From Pseudomonas spelaei (GTDB lineage: Bacteria; Pseudomonadota; Gammaproteobacteria; Pseudomonadales; Pseudomonadaceae), in assembly GCF_009724245.1 (NCBI RefSeq), contig NZ_WNNK01000002.1:1-64000 (forward strand): a stretch of DNA of 64,000 bases, given 5' to 3'. The translations under genes and the position numbers were made by a program. Of the stretch, positions 27,174 to 35,216 are shown piece by piece (within the stretch, counting starts at the first letter, position 1; each line of letters opens with the position of its first letter). The notes under the pieces were generated by a model that had not been told where the DNA came from, did not search any database, and saw only the letters and a list, made by a program, of their open reading frames with translations.

Positions 27174-28391
27174 ATGGCAAACAACAAGGATGTACCCCAG
27201 GTCTGGCGATCCTATGGAACCGGGACCGGGGGCTATCGACGCCTCGAACACATGAACGCGCGCGAACTGGCGGACAGTGAGGACAGGCAAAACGCATACG
27301 ACGCCATGCTTGCCCGCCAGGAGGCTTACGAGACTCGTATCAAGGTTGAGCCACAACCTACCCTGCCACCTATTGTGGGTTGCGTATTCGCCAAGTCCTG
27401 CAACCTGCCGAACGCGATCATCAACTACAGCAACCCTTCCGGTTTCATACCTACTGATCGTTTGGCGGACTACGGTGAGCATGTCCTGCTTGGCGGCCGC
27501 GAAACGGATGACGCAGGGCTACTGCATCTCAAGAAAGTAAGTGGCAGCACACTACCAGCCGGTCTGGGAACCCTCGCCCTGAGCGGTTCGAGTATTACCT
27601 CCGCTGCCGGAGCAGCAGGGGCTGTCGCAACAGGGTTGATGGTGGGCCTGGTGGCGCTGATCTGGCCTTCCAGCCTCGGTGACGGTGCTCTTTATAACGA
27701 TGAACAACTTCGCGCCCTGCCTCGGGCCCGCACACGGGTTCGTTTGCATATCGAGCAACAGGCCGGAGGGCGTATCAAAGGCTACGCGTTCTACACCGGG
27801 AAGAACCCCGATTGGGAAATGGTCGATGTTGTGCAGTTTGGCCTGCGTGGCACGCAATACGTGGCCGATCTGGGCGAGGGCGTTGAGCTGATCTGGACAC
27901 CCGCTCTTGATCCTGCTGACACCCTCGGCATGCCTGCGCTGGAGTCTGCGCCGCAGTCTCCTCATATCTGGGTCTATCCCCCGAATGAGGCGGCTGCCAA
28001 CATCATCGTCGATCCGGTCTATCCGCCGGAGTACCGAGATTTCATTCTGGTGTTTCCGGCGGATTCAGGAGTTCGGCCGCTATATATCGTCGTAAGCCTG
28101 AGGTATGAGGATGCTCCCTATCATGGAACAAAAGATAACTCCGTTAAAAGCAAAAGACCGACTAACGGCCTGGAAGCTCTTAACAACTCTGTACAGGTGA
28201 AGCCTACCGCTCCACGTCGAATCGGTATCGACCCGCAAACGCAAGAGTTCGTAGTCATTGATTTCACAGAAGATGGCATTTATCACGGTCATGTACGGCC
28301 ATGGGAGGCGCTTCATCAGGATATGAAGAATGCTTTAATAAAAGCTAATAAAACCAACCGAAAAGGAAAAGTCTTAGGAGCGAAAAAATGA
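27174..28391 (+). CDS. S-type pyocin-domain bacteriocin, compact form
   Basis: A 405-residue toxin. Residues 1-60 are polar, with no signal peptide. Residues 66-115 (PPIVGCVFAKSCNLPN, INYSNPSGFIPT) form a domain shared, to my memory, with other Pseudomonas pyocin-like proteins. A Gly/Ala-rich hydrophobic segment (132-168) could insert in a membrane. Residues 185-310 (RTRVRLHIEQQAGG..PLYIVVS) fit the Pyocin_S translocation domain. The C-terminal domain (about 345-405: RRIGIDPQTQEFVVIDFTED, then GIYHGHVRPW) is the likely killing domain, whose activity I cannot name. It is AT-richer than the rest, as in swapped modules. No receptor-binding domain of normal size is seen. AGGAGGGC precedes the start. 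Confidence 0.82.
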   Translation: MANNKDVPQVWRSYGTGTGGYRRLEHMNARELADSEDRQNAYDAMLARQEAYETRIKVEPQPTLPPIVGCVFAKSCNLPNAIINYSNPSGFIPTDRLADYGEHVLLGGRETDDAGLLHLKKVSGSTLPAGLGTLALSGSSITSAAGAAGAVATGLMVGLVALIWPSSLGDGALYNDEQLRALPRARTRVRLHIEQQAGGRIKGYAFYTGKNPDWEMVDVVQFGLRGTQYVADLGEGVELIWTPALDPADTLGMPALESAPQSPHIWVYPPNEAAANIIVDPVYPPEYRDFILVFPADSGVRPLYIVVSLRYEDAPYHGTKDNSVKSKRPTNGLEALNNSVQVKPTAPRRIGIDPQTQEFVVIDFTEDGIYHGHVRPWEALHQDMKNALIKANKTNRKGKVLGAKK

Positions 28392-28723
28392 ACATGCGTT
28401 ACCACGACCCCCTTATGAGTCACGATGAAGCAGCAAGCGATCTCACCACCGGGGATCAGAGCAAAATCACAACAGCACTGATTTCAGTTGGCCTTAACGA
28501 AACAGATAGCATCTGGGCGCAAGAAGTTTGCCTACAACATATGAACGACAACAACCCGGCAATCGCCTCGGCGGGAATAGTTGCCATAGGTCATATTGCA
28601 CGTCGGTTCGGAGCTCTGGATATGGCGAGAGTTTCTCCGGCGCTACAACAGGTGCAGAGAAAATTTCCATCGCTGAGTGGTGTCGTAGAGAGCGCGCTTG
28701 ACGATATCGAGATGTTCACCTGA
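28388..28723 (+). CDS. Cognate immunity protein (HEAT-like)
   Basis: A 111-residue acidic, helical protein whose start overlaps the toxin stop (ATGA). The pairing of a small overlapping gene with an S-pyocin-domain gene is the standard bacteriocin-immunity layout. The segment IWAQEVCLQHMNDNNPAIAS (residues 38-57) followed by AGIVAIGHIARRFGALD reads as one or two HEAT-like helical repeats, seen in some immunity proteins. It should bind and neutralise the C-terminal toxin domain. A later ATG (MSHDEAASD) is an alternative start. Confidence 0.75.
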   Translation: MNMRYHDPLMSHDEAASDLTTGDQSKITTALISVGLNETDSIWAQEVCLQHMNDNNPAIASAGIVAIGHIARRFGALDMARVSPALQQVQRKFPSLSGVVESALDDIEMFT

Positions 28724-28745
28724 CACGCCCAGAATAGCGGCCAAC

Positions 28746-28784
28746 AAAAAACCCCAACCAGTCACCCGGTTGGGGTTTTCTTTT
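28746..28784. terminator. Bidirectional terminator
   Basis: AAAACCCCAACC and GGTTGGGGTTTT flank an AGTCACCC loop between the immunity gene (plus) and the slyB-like gene (minus), with T residues on both outgoing strands. Confidence 0.9.
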
Positions 28785-28800
28785 CCCGCTGCTTTTACCC

Positions 28801-29265
28801 TTAACGAGTAACGCGGCTGGTCCCGTCAACGGTCATGATGCGAACACGATCACCGATACGGAAGATTTCATTTTCCTGAACGGCCTGAACGTAGGCGCGC
28901 ATGCTGCCATCGTCTTCGCGAACAGTGATTTCCACGCCTTGGGTGCGGGTCAGGCCTTCTTCGGTAGCCGAACCAATCAGCCCGCCTGCTACGGCACCGA
29001 TGACTGCAGTGACGATGCTGCCACGACCGCCGCCGATGGCGCTGCCGCCAACACCACCGATGACTGCGCCAGCAGCGCCGCCGATTGGGGTCTTGGTGCC
29101 TTCGATTTTCACCGGACGCAGGGCTTGGATGGTACCCATGCGTACGGTTTGCACACGACGCGCTTCGTCACGGGAGTAGGAGTCGCCCGTCAGACTCGAG
29201 GCGCAGCCACCCAGCAGCAACGACATGGTGGTAAAGCAGGCAACCAGTAAAACAGACTTACGCAT
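28801..29265 (-). CDS. SlyB/Pcp-like outer-membrane lipoprotein with glycine zipper
   Basis: A 154-residue lipoprotein. The signal peptide has lipobox LLGGC with Cys20. Residues 60-110 hold a glycine-zipper 2TM domain (GAAGAVIGGVGGSAIGGGRG, then GAVAGGLIGSATEEGLTRTQ), and the C-terminal beta part is VEITVREDDGS. The arrangement is that of SlyB and the Rickettsia 17-kDa antigen family, which stabilise the outer membrane; members respond to PhoP/Mg2+ in some bacteria, but no such box is evident here. GGAG lies nine bases before the ATG. Confidence 0.85.
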   Translation of the reverse strand: MRKSVLLVACFTTMSLLLGGCASSLTGDSYSRDEARRVQTVRMGTIQALRPVKIEGTKTPIGGAAGAVIGGVGGSAIGGGRGSIVTAVIGAVAGGLIGSATEEGLTRTQGVEITVREDDGSMRAYVQAVQENEIFRIGDRVRIMTVDGTSRVTR

Positions 29266-29535
29266 AGCATCAACTCCAAAGGACAAGTGGCCATTAAACT
29301 CCGCAGCTTGACGCCTGTCACGGCCAGCCCGGCATAAAATTGCTTTCATTCAGCCCTAGTACAGACTGCCTGTACCGCAAAACTCGACGAACGGTAGCAC
29401 GTTGCGCCGCCTGCAGACAGTTGGCCAAGGTTTGGGATGAGAAGGTCAAACGCAACGATTTGCCGCCATGACTGCAGGACGCAGCACATGATTATGAGGT
29501 CCCGTAGCCGCAAACGGCCACGGGCGATGCAAGTA

Positions 29536-30183
29536 TTACGGTGCCAAACGCTCACGGGTCCAGTCGGCGCCCTGCAAGCGGTAGTTCAAGCGATCATGCA
29601 GACGGCTCGCGCGGCCCTGCCAGAACTCGATGCGCTCCGGCAACAGGCGATAACCGCCCCAATGTTCGGGGCAGTCCGGCTGGGTGTCACTGAATCGCTG
29701 CTCGGTGGCCTTGAGCAAGTCTTGCAACTCCTCGCGATCCTTGATCACCCGGCTCTGCGGGGACGCCCAAGCGCCCAGGCGGCTACCCAGCGGGCGGACC
29801 TGATAATAAGCATCCGACTCCTGCGGCGTAACTTTGACCACCCGCCCCTCGATCCGCACCTGACGTTCCAGGGTTGGCCAAAAGAAGGTCATGGCAGCAA
29901 AGGGCCGTGCCGCAAGCTGTTCGCCCTTGGCACTCTGATAATTGGTGAAGAAGGTAAAGCCCTGTGCATCCAGCCCCTTGAGCAGCAGGATCCGGCAGTG
30001 CGGGCGACCGTCCTGGTCGACCGTGGCCAGAGTCATGGCATTGGCCTCCACCGGTGGCTGCTCGGTTTTCAGCGCATCGCTGAACCACTGGTGGAACAAG
30101 GCAAACGGTTCGGCCGGGGCCTGAGCCTCGCTCAAACCGTCCCGTGTGTAGTCACGGCGCATATCGGCCAGTGCCTGGGTCAT
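29536..30183 (-). CDS. pdxH: Pyridoxamine 5'-phosphate oxidase
   Basis: A 215-residue FMN enzyme that oxidises PNP and PMP to pyridoxal phosphate. Visible family landmarks are [20 protein letters not shown] (FMN strand), [40 protein letters not shown] and the C-terminal [20 protein letters not shown] (PdxH C-terminal dimerisation signature; the last stretch ends in DWTRERLAP). Length is normal. It stands 27 bases downstream of the OmpA-like lipoprotein gene and may be co-transcribed with it. Confidence 0.96.
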   Translation of the reverse strand: MTQALADMRRDYTRDGLSEAQAPAEPFALFHQWFSDALKTEQPPVEANAMTLATVDQDGRPHCRILLLKGLDAQGFTFFTNYQSAKGEQLAARPFAAMTFFWPTLERQVRIEGRVVKVTPQESDAYYQVRPLGSRLGAWASPQSRVIKDREELQDLLKATEQRFSDTQPDCPEHWGGYRLLPERIEFWQGRASRLHDRLNYRLQGADWTRERLAP

Positions 30184-30210
30184 GCGGCTTTATCCTTCTC
30201 GCTCAGCAGA

Positions 30211-31368
30211 TCAGTTTTTTGCCTGGTCGTTCGAAACCGCTGGCGCAGCAGCCTTGGCCGGTGCTGGCTTTTTCGCGGCGGTTTTTTTGGCTGGAGCTTT
30301 TTTAGCTGCAGTCTTGGCGGCAGCCTTCTTGGCCGGTGCCTTTTTCGCTGTAGCCGCTTTTTTCGCAGCCGGAGCAACAGGTGCCGGAACGTCCTGCACA
30401 GCCACCATTTCAGCCTTCGGCGGGTTCGCCGAGTTGTACTTGCTGAGCAAGGCCAACATGGTGGTGCGCTGGGTGAACATGATTTCCATACGACGGTTCA
30501 AGGCACGGCCCTGGGTGCTGTCGTTGGCGGCACGCGGCATCAGGTCACCCATGCCACGCAACATCAGGCGATCCTGTTTCAAGCCGCTCAGGCTGAAAAT
30601 CGAAGCGATGGATTGTGCGCGCTCTTTAGTCAGGGCCTGGCTCTGAGGGCCAGTACCGGTGCCATCAACATGGCCCAGGACCAAAACAGCAGTCTTCGGA
30701 TCGCTTTCAACCGCCTTGGCTACACGGGTGAACGGACCAAGGGTCACTGGCAGCAACATGGCTGGACGCTTCGGGTTGTAGGAACCATCAACCGGGGCAA
30801 TCACCACCAGAACGTTGTCGCGACGTTCAAGTACCAGATTGGTGCCCTTGATGGCCGTGCGTAGACGCGGCTCATAGTCGTCCAGCCAGGCCTGGGTGAT
30901 TTTCGGGTCCGGCATCGGGACGTTGGTCACGTCTACCTTGGCCAACGGCTTTGGCTTGCTTTCGAACGGCCACCACCAGCGAGGCTCGGCATCGGTCTTG
31001 GCAACCGGCGCGGCAGTCGATGCCGGGGTTGCAGCCGCGAGATCGGCTTTCAGATCAGCTTTGGCATCAGCAGCTTTTTCGTCAGCGCTTTTCGCGGAGA
31101 AAGGCCACCAGCTGTAGCTGGTGTCCGCCTTGGCAACCGGCGCAGCAGCGTCGGCTTTTACAGGAGCATCAGCCTTGGCTGTAACGCTAGGCTTGGCATC
31201 TGGTTTGGCATCCGGCTTAGCGCCGGCTACGACTGAGTCGTCCTTGGAAGCAGTCTTGTCGGAACCGAATGACCACCAATGCCCACCTTGCGCATCATTC
31301 TGCGGAGTTTGTGCGCAACCGGTAATAGTGAGGCAGAGCGCCAATGCCAAGGACTTGTTCGATAACAT
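30211..31368 (-). CDS. OmpA-family lipoprotein with histone-like C-terminal tail
   Basis: A 385-residue protein. Its signal peptide ends in a lipobox-like LTITGC (Cys18). Residues 25-135 are low-complexity, Ala/Lys/Asp-rich, with three aromatic motifs (GGHWWSFGS, SYSWWPFSA, PRWWWPFES). The OmpA C-terminal peptidoglycan-binding domain follows (VLVLGHVDGTGTG, then GRALNRRMEIMFTQR). The last 50 residues are AAKKAPAKK-type repeats like AlgP or histone H1. The lysine tail may be disordered and bind anionic polymers. The combination suggests a cell-wall-anchored outer-membrane lipoprotein. Function unknown. Confidence 0.8.
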   Translation of the reverse strand: MLSNKSLALALCLTITGCAQTPQNDAQGGHWWSFGSDKTASKDDSVVAGAKPDAKPDAKPSVTAKADAPVKADAAAPVAKADTSYSWWPFSAKSADEKAADAKADLKADLAAATPASTAAPVAKTDAEPRWWWPFESKPKPLAKVDVTNVPMPDPKITQAWLDDYEPRLRTAIKGTNLVLERRDNVLVVIAPVDGSYNPKRPAMLLPVTLGPFTRVAKAVESDPKTAVLVLGHVDGTGTGPQSQALTKERAQSIASIFSLSGLKQDRLMLRGMGDLMPRAANDSTQGRALNRRMEIMFTQRTTMLALLSKYNSANPPKAEMVAVQDVPAPVAPAAKKAATAKKAPAKKAAAKTAAKKAPAKKTAAKKPAPAKAAAPAVSNDQAKN

Positions 31369-31522
31369 GAGATTTCCACAAAATGAGAAAAAACCAAGGG
31401 TCTAGATGACCCGTTAAACAGACGCTTCTAGAACATTAAAGTTACAGCATTTCGTCCGGCGTCTTTTTGAGCAACGCTTTATAGACGCCTTTGTAACAAA
31501 AAACCACGTAACAGCAAGCTAT

Positions 31523-32668
31523 TTACAGACAACCGGCCAATATTCTTACTAACTTTTGCGCTCTTGGGTCCATCAATACATAAGGTCCCAGGGTATTAGT
31601 CACAAAACCGAAGGCTACATCATGTTCCGGATCCGCAAACCCCACTGAGCCGCCCGCCCCCGGATGGCCGAACGCCCGTGGGCCAAGGCCGAAAGTCGCA
31701 TTCGGCACCTGGGGTTGATCCAACATGCAGCCCAGGCCAAACCGGGTTTGAGTCAATAAGGTCTTATCCGGGCCAAGACTGTGTTCGCGGGTCAACTCTT
31801 CGAGCATATCCGCCTCCAGCAAACTACCGTCCAGTAACCCGCTATAAAAGCCCGCCAGGCTACGGGCATTACCGTGACCATTTGCCGCTGGCTGCTGCAT
31901 GCGTCGCCATTCGGGTTTATTAGTGCTGGTGAGAATAGACGGTGGATTGGTAAATGCACGCGTAGTCATCGCCTGGGGCTCACGCATTGTTACTTGCAGT
32001 AAACGCTGCGCCGCCTCATCACCCATATTGCCCTTGCCCCGAGCAATATGCGCGACTCTATAAAACTCCTCATCGGCCAGCCCGACATGAAAGTCCAGGC
32101 CCAATGGCCGAGCAACCCTGGCCACGATGGACTCTCCCGGCCCGCGACCGTCGGCCCGGCGCAACAGCTCCCCAACCAACCAGCCATAGGTAATCGCGGC
32201 ATAACCATGGCCCTCACCCAGTTTCCACCACGGAGCTTCGGCGGCCAGAGCATCGACCATCATCTGCCAGTCGTACAGGGCTTCGGCAGGAAGCGTCTCA
32301 CGCAGCGCTGGCAACCCGGCCTGATGGCAGAGCAGATGGCGCAGGGTGATGGATTCCTTGCCGGCCGCAGCGAACTCCGGCCAATACCTGGCCACCGGCG
32401 CGTCGAGTTGCAACTTCCCCTCAGCCACCAGTTGCAGGGCGGTGACGGCGGTAAAGGTCTTGGTGCAGGAGAACAGATTGGCAATGGTGTCGCTGTGCCA
32501 GGCCTCACTGCCATCCTTGTCGGCAGTGCCCGCCCACAGGTCAACGACAGTCTCACCGCCGATTTGGATACACAACGCGGCGCCACGCTCCTGAGGGTCA
32601 TCGAACAGCGCGGCAAAGGCTTCACGCACCGCTTCGAACTTAAGCTCGTAATGACCCTGAATCTGCAC
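31523..32668 (-). CDS. Serine hydrolase, beta-lactamase/EstB-like
   Basis: A 381-residue class C beta-lactamase-fold hydrolase (esterase or peptidase type). The nucleophile motif SxxK is SCTK in IANLFSCTKTFTAVTALQ, the YxN-equivalent is YAAITYGWLVG, and a late HPGAGGSVGFADPE provides the KTG-like loop. No signal peptide, so cytoplasmic, like EstB esterases. The GTG at 32668 has AGGGGG five bases upstream and is preferred to the ATG at 32695. It overlaps nothing, and ends 155 bases before the OmpA-like gene. Confidence 0.83.
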   Translation of the reverse strand: MQIQGHYELKFEAVREAFAALFDDPQERGAALCIQIGGETVVDLWAGTADKDGSEAWHSDTIANLFSCTKTFTAVTALQLVAEGKLQLDAPVARYWPEFAAAGKESITLRHLLCHQAGLPALRETLPAEALYDWQMMVDALAAEAPWWKLGEGHGYAAITYGWLVGELLRRADGRGPGESIVARVARPLGLDFHVGLADEEFYRVAHIARGKGNMGDEAAQRLLQVTMREPQAMTTRAFTNPPSILTSTNKPEWRRMQQPAANGHGNARSLAGFYSGLLDGSLLEADMLEELTREHSLGPDKTLLTQTRFGLGCMLDQPQVPNATFGLGPRAFGHPGAGGSVGFADPEHDVAFGFVTNTLGPYVLMDPRAQKLVRILAGCL

Positions 32669-32751
32669 CGAAGCCCCCTGGAAAAAGTACCGCATAAAGT
32701 GGCCGACATTGTTCCAGCGATTGTGGGATTTGGAAACCCGTTACCGATGAA

Positions 32752-35115
32752 TCAATGACCATTTCCCGAATGCCCGCCAGCATGTCCAGCCCCCTGCCCT
32801 GCGCCTTTACCTTCATGCCCAGGCTTGCCACCGTCACCGGCGTGGGCGGCGCTGACCGCCTTGGCTTTTTCGGCTTCCTTGCCCAACTGGTCGACTGCTG
32901 CCAGGTTGCTTTTGCGCACACTGTCGACAAAGCCCTGGAACGGCACATCGGTGATGCCCACCAGGCCAAAGTGGCCGTTTTCACCGTCCAGCAGCCGACC
33001 GGTGACAGGCTGGTCGAGGTACTGGAACCAGTGCACACCCACAATCGACGGTTCGACCATGGCCTGCTTGAGGAAGTTGGCGTACGCCGGGCCACGGTCT
33101 TCTTCCCGGGCCAATTGGGTCACGCCGCCCCAGAACGGGCCACGATCGTTCGAGCCGAAGTTGAATTCGGTAATCAGCACGGGTTTGTCCAGCGCGCGCA
33201 AGGCGGCAAAGTCATAACCATCCTGGGGTTTGAGGGTGTACATGTTAAAGCTCAACACGTCGCAATACTGTACGCAGGACGCCACGGCCTCCGGCGTGCT
33301 CACGGCAAAGCGGCCGCCCAGCAACAGCTGGTTGGGTGCATGCCATTTCAGCGCGTCGGAGATGGTCTTGAAATAAGCATCGGCGAAGGTCTTCTGGAAG
33401 TATTTGAAATCCGCTTCGATTTCCGGGTGTTCAGGACTCGGCATTGGCGGCACGAAACCCGGGTCTTCCATCAGCTCCCAAGCCGGCAAGTCAATGCCCC
33501 ACGCCCGCGACAAGCCTTCCTGGTTGCGATACTTGTCCCGCAGTTGCTTGAGAAAGGCCCGCTTGGCCGGTACGTCGGTGGTCATGCGCAAGGTGCCATA
33601 GGCCAGGGCGTAACGGGACTTTGCGTCGTCTCCAGGACCCGCCCAGGCCAGTTCGTTATCGGCAAAAAAGCCGATCAGCCATGGATCGTCACGATGGTCG
33701 CGGGCAGCAATCGCCACCGCACGTTCGGTAGCCATGGCAAAGCGCGGATCGAAGGGATCAGGCATTCCACCCCACCAATCGGTACCAGTGCTGATGCTGG
33801 CGTAATCGCCGACGATCGACAGCGGCAAGGTGTACGGCACACGGCCAGCGGTTGCCAGTTCAGGAGAGCTCCAGTTGCCAACCGTGTTGAATCCCCAGGC
33901 TTGCAGGCGGTCCAGGGTGTGATTGACCCAGCGTTTCTGGTCGAAACCTTCTGGCGTGCAAGGCGCAGCCGCCTCGGCTTTCGCTTCACCGGCCTGGTGT
34001 ACGGCGGGCACGCAAGGCTGGCCGTAAGTGCGCTGCAAGTTAGCACCATAGAAGTCGTACCAGCGGCCGGCGTTGAAGCCGCGCCCTTGATCGGCGCCGT
34101 TGCCGCTACGGTTGTCGCCACTGCCGTAGTACTTGTCGAACGGCTCACCGGCCTTGGGCAGTGCGGCAAACATCCATTCGCGTCCTGCCACATAGGTCTG
34201 GTTGTTATCCGGAGCGACGGTATTGACCCCCAGGGAGTAGAACGGATGACCTTCCGGGGTCACCAAATACCAGCGACCATCACGCTTCTCGGTGCGGAAA
34301 AAACCACTGGCCTCGAAGGCCGGGCCTTTGTTCCAGCCACCAAACTTGTCCAGGGAGGAACGATCACGCTCAGCGAGCCACCCCTTGAGTTGTTGCTGCT
34401 CCTTGGTCGCGGCGGCTTTCAACTGCTCATCGCTGCTGATTTTTTCAGGCCACCTGCCACGACTGGACTGCCCATAGGCATCAACCAAGTCGCTGTAGAC
34501 GGCCTTGAGCACCGGTTCGCTGTCCTGCACGCCGAAGCGTTCCAGCAGGATGCTTTGGGCCACGTTGGGCTGGATCATCGACAGCGTCACCGACACGACC
34601 TGGCTGCGATCGACCTCCCCTGCACTGCTGGCCAACAACACACGCTGGCCCTCCACCGTCATCGGCATCAAAGGCCCCGCTTTCATCCCCTGACTCAGGG
34701 GCGAGTTGGCTTGCAGCGGGATCAACAGGGTCTGCGCCGGGCCTGCCGGCAAGTCGATACGGCTGACCAGGGTCTTGCCATCATTGCTCTGGACTTTGAC
34801 GTATAGGGTCAACGCCCAATCCATCGCGCTTTGGATACGCAAGCTCATGGCGCTGGACTGGGACCAGTCCCAGACGCCGCTCTGCGGGCTGAGCACCAGG
34901 CTCGGCTCTGCCGCCGGGTTGAAGGTGATACGGCGCAGCACTTCGCCTTCCGGGGTTTGTTCTGCGTTGTATTGCGGCAGGCTGGCGTCCTGGGTCGCCA
35001 CTTTGACCACGTCGGCAGGCCGGACAAAGTTGAACAGTGTTTGCTGTCCGGCAGGCGCAGCCAGCAACGGCGCGGCGAACAACAAGGCAAAAAGAGCGGG
35101 CAGCGTGCGAATCAT
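32752..35115 (-). CDS. Exported glycoside hydrolase, clan-A barrel (agarase-like)
   Basis: A 787-residue exported protein. The signal peptide is residues 1-20 (LFALLFAAPLLA|AP). Residues 25-230 form a beta-sandwich-like carbohydrate-binding region. The TIM-barrel domain (about 260-740) contains the acid/base Glu in FFADNELAWAG (E488) and the nucleophile Glu in VLITEFNFGS (E650), the spacing of clan GH-A. It resembles proteins labelled beta-agarase (GH50-like) in Pseudomonas, but the true substrate is unknown. The C-terminal 35 residues are Gly/His-rich. Its start is set by GGGAGAACC upstream. Adjacent genes on the same strand are the serine hydrolase downstream and dinG upstream. Confidence 0.8.
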   Translation of the reverse strand: MIRTLPALFALLFAAPLLAAPAGQQTLFNFVRPADVVKVATQDASLPQYNAEQTPEGEVLRRITFNPAAEPSLVLSPQSGVWDWSQSSAMSLRIQSAMDWALTLYVKVQSNDGKTLVSRIDLPAGPAQTLLIPLQANSPLSQGMKAGPLMPMTVEGQRVLLASSAGEVDRSQVVSVTLSMIQPNVAQSILLERFGVQDSEPVLKAVYSDLVDAYGQSSRGRWPEKISSDEQLKAAATKEQQQLKGWLAERDRSSLDKFGGWNKGPAFEASGFFRTEKRDGRWYLVTPEGHPFYSLGVNTVAPDNNQTYVAGREWMFAALPKAGEPFDKYYGSGDNRSGNGADQGRGFNAGRWYDFYGANLQRTYGQPCVPAVHQAGEAKAEAAAPCTPEGFDQKRWVNHTLDRLQAWGFNTVGNWSSPELATAGRVPYTLPLSIVGDYASISTGTDWWGGMPDPFDPRFAMATERAVAIAARDHRDDPWLIGFFADNELAWAGPGDDAKSRYALAYGTLRMTTDVPAKRAFLKQLRDKYRNQEGLSRAWGIDLPAWELMEDPGFVPPMPSPEHPEIEADFKYFQKTFADAYFKTISDALKWHAPNQLLLGGRFAVSTPEAVASCVQYCDVLSFNMYTLKPQDGYDFAALRALDKPVLITEFNFGSNDRGPFWGGVTQLAREEDRGPAYANFLKQAMVEPSIVGVHWFQYLDQPVTGRLLDGENGHFGLVGITDVPFQGFVDSVRKSNLAAVDQLGKEAEKAKAVSAAHAGDGGKPGHEGKGAGQGAGHAGGHSGNGH

Positions 35116-35216
35116 ACGAACAAGGTTCTCCCAAACGGCCGATGAATGGCCTGATGACATAAATCAATAATAACGGTGAGATAGACCACGAAGTGGGCGG
35201 TTTCGCCCACGGTGGT

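Noticed and set aside
32755..34806. A 683-codon plus-strand frame inside the glycoside hydrolase gene
   Set aside because: Antisense to a gene with signal peptide and intact catalytic motifs.
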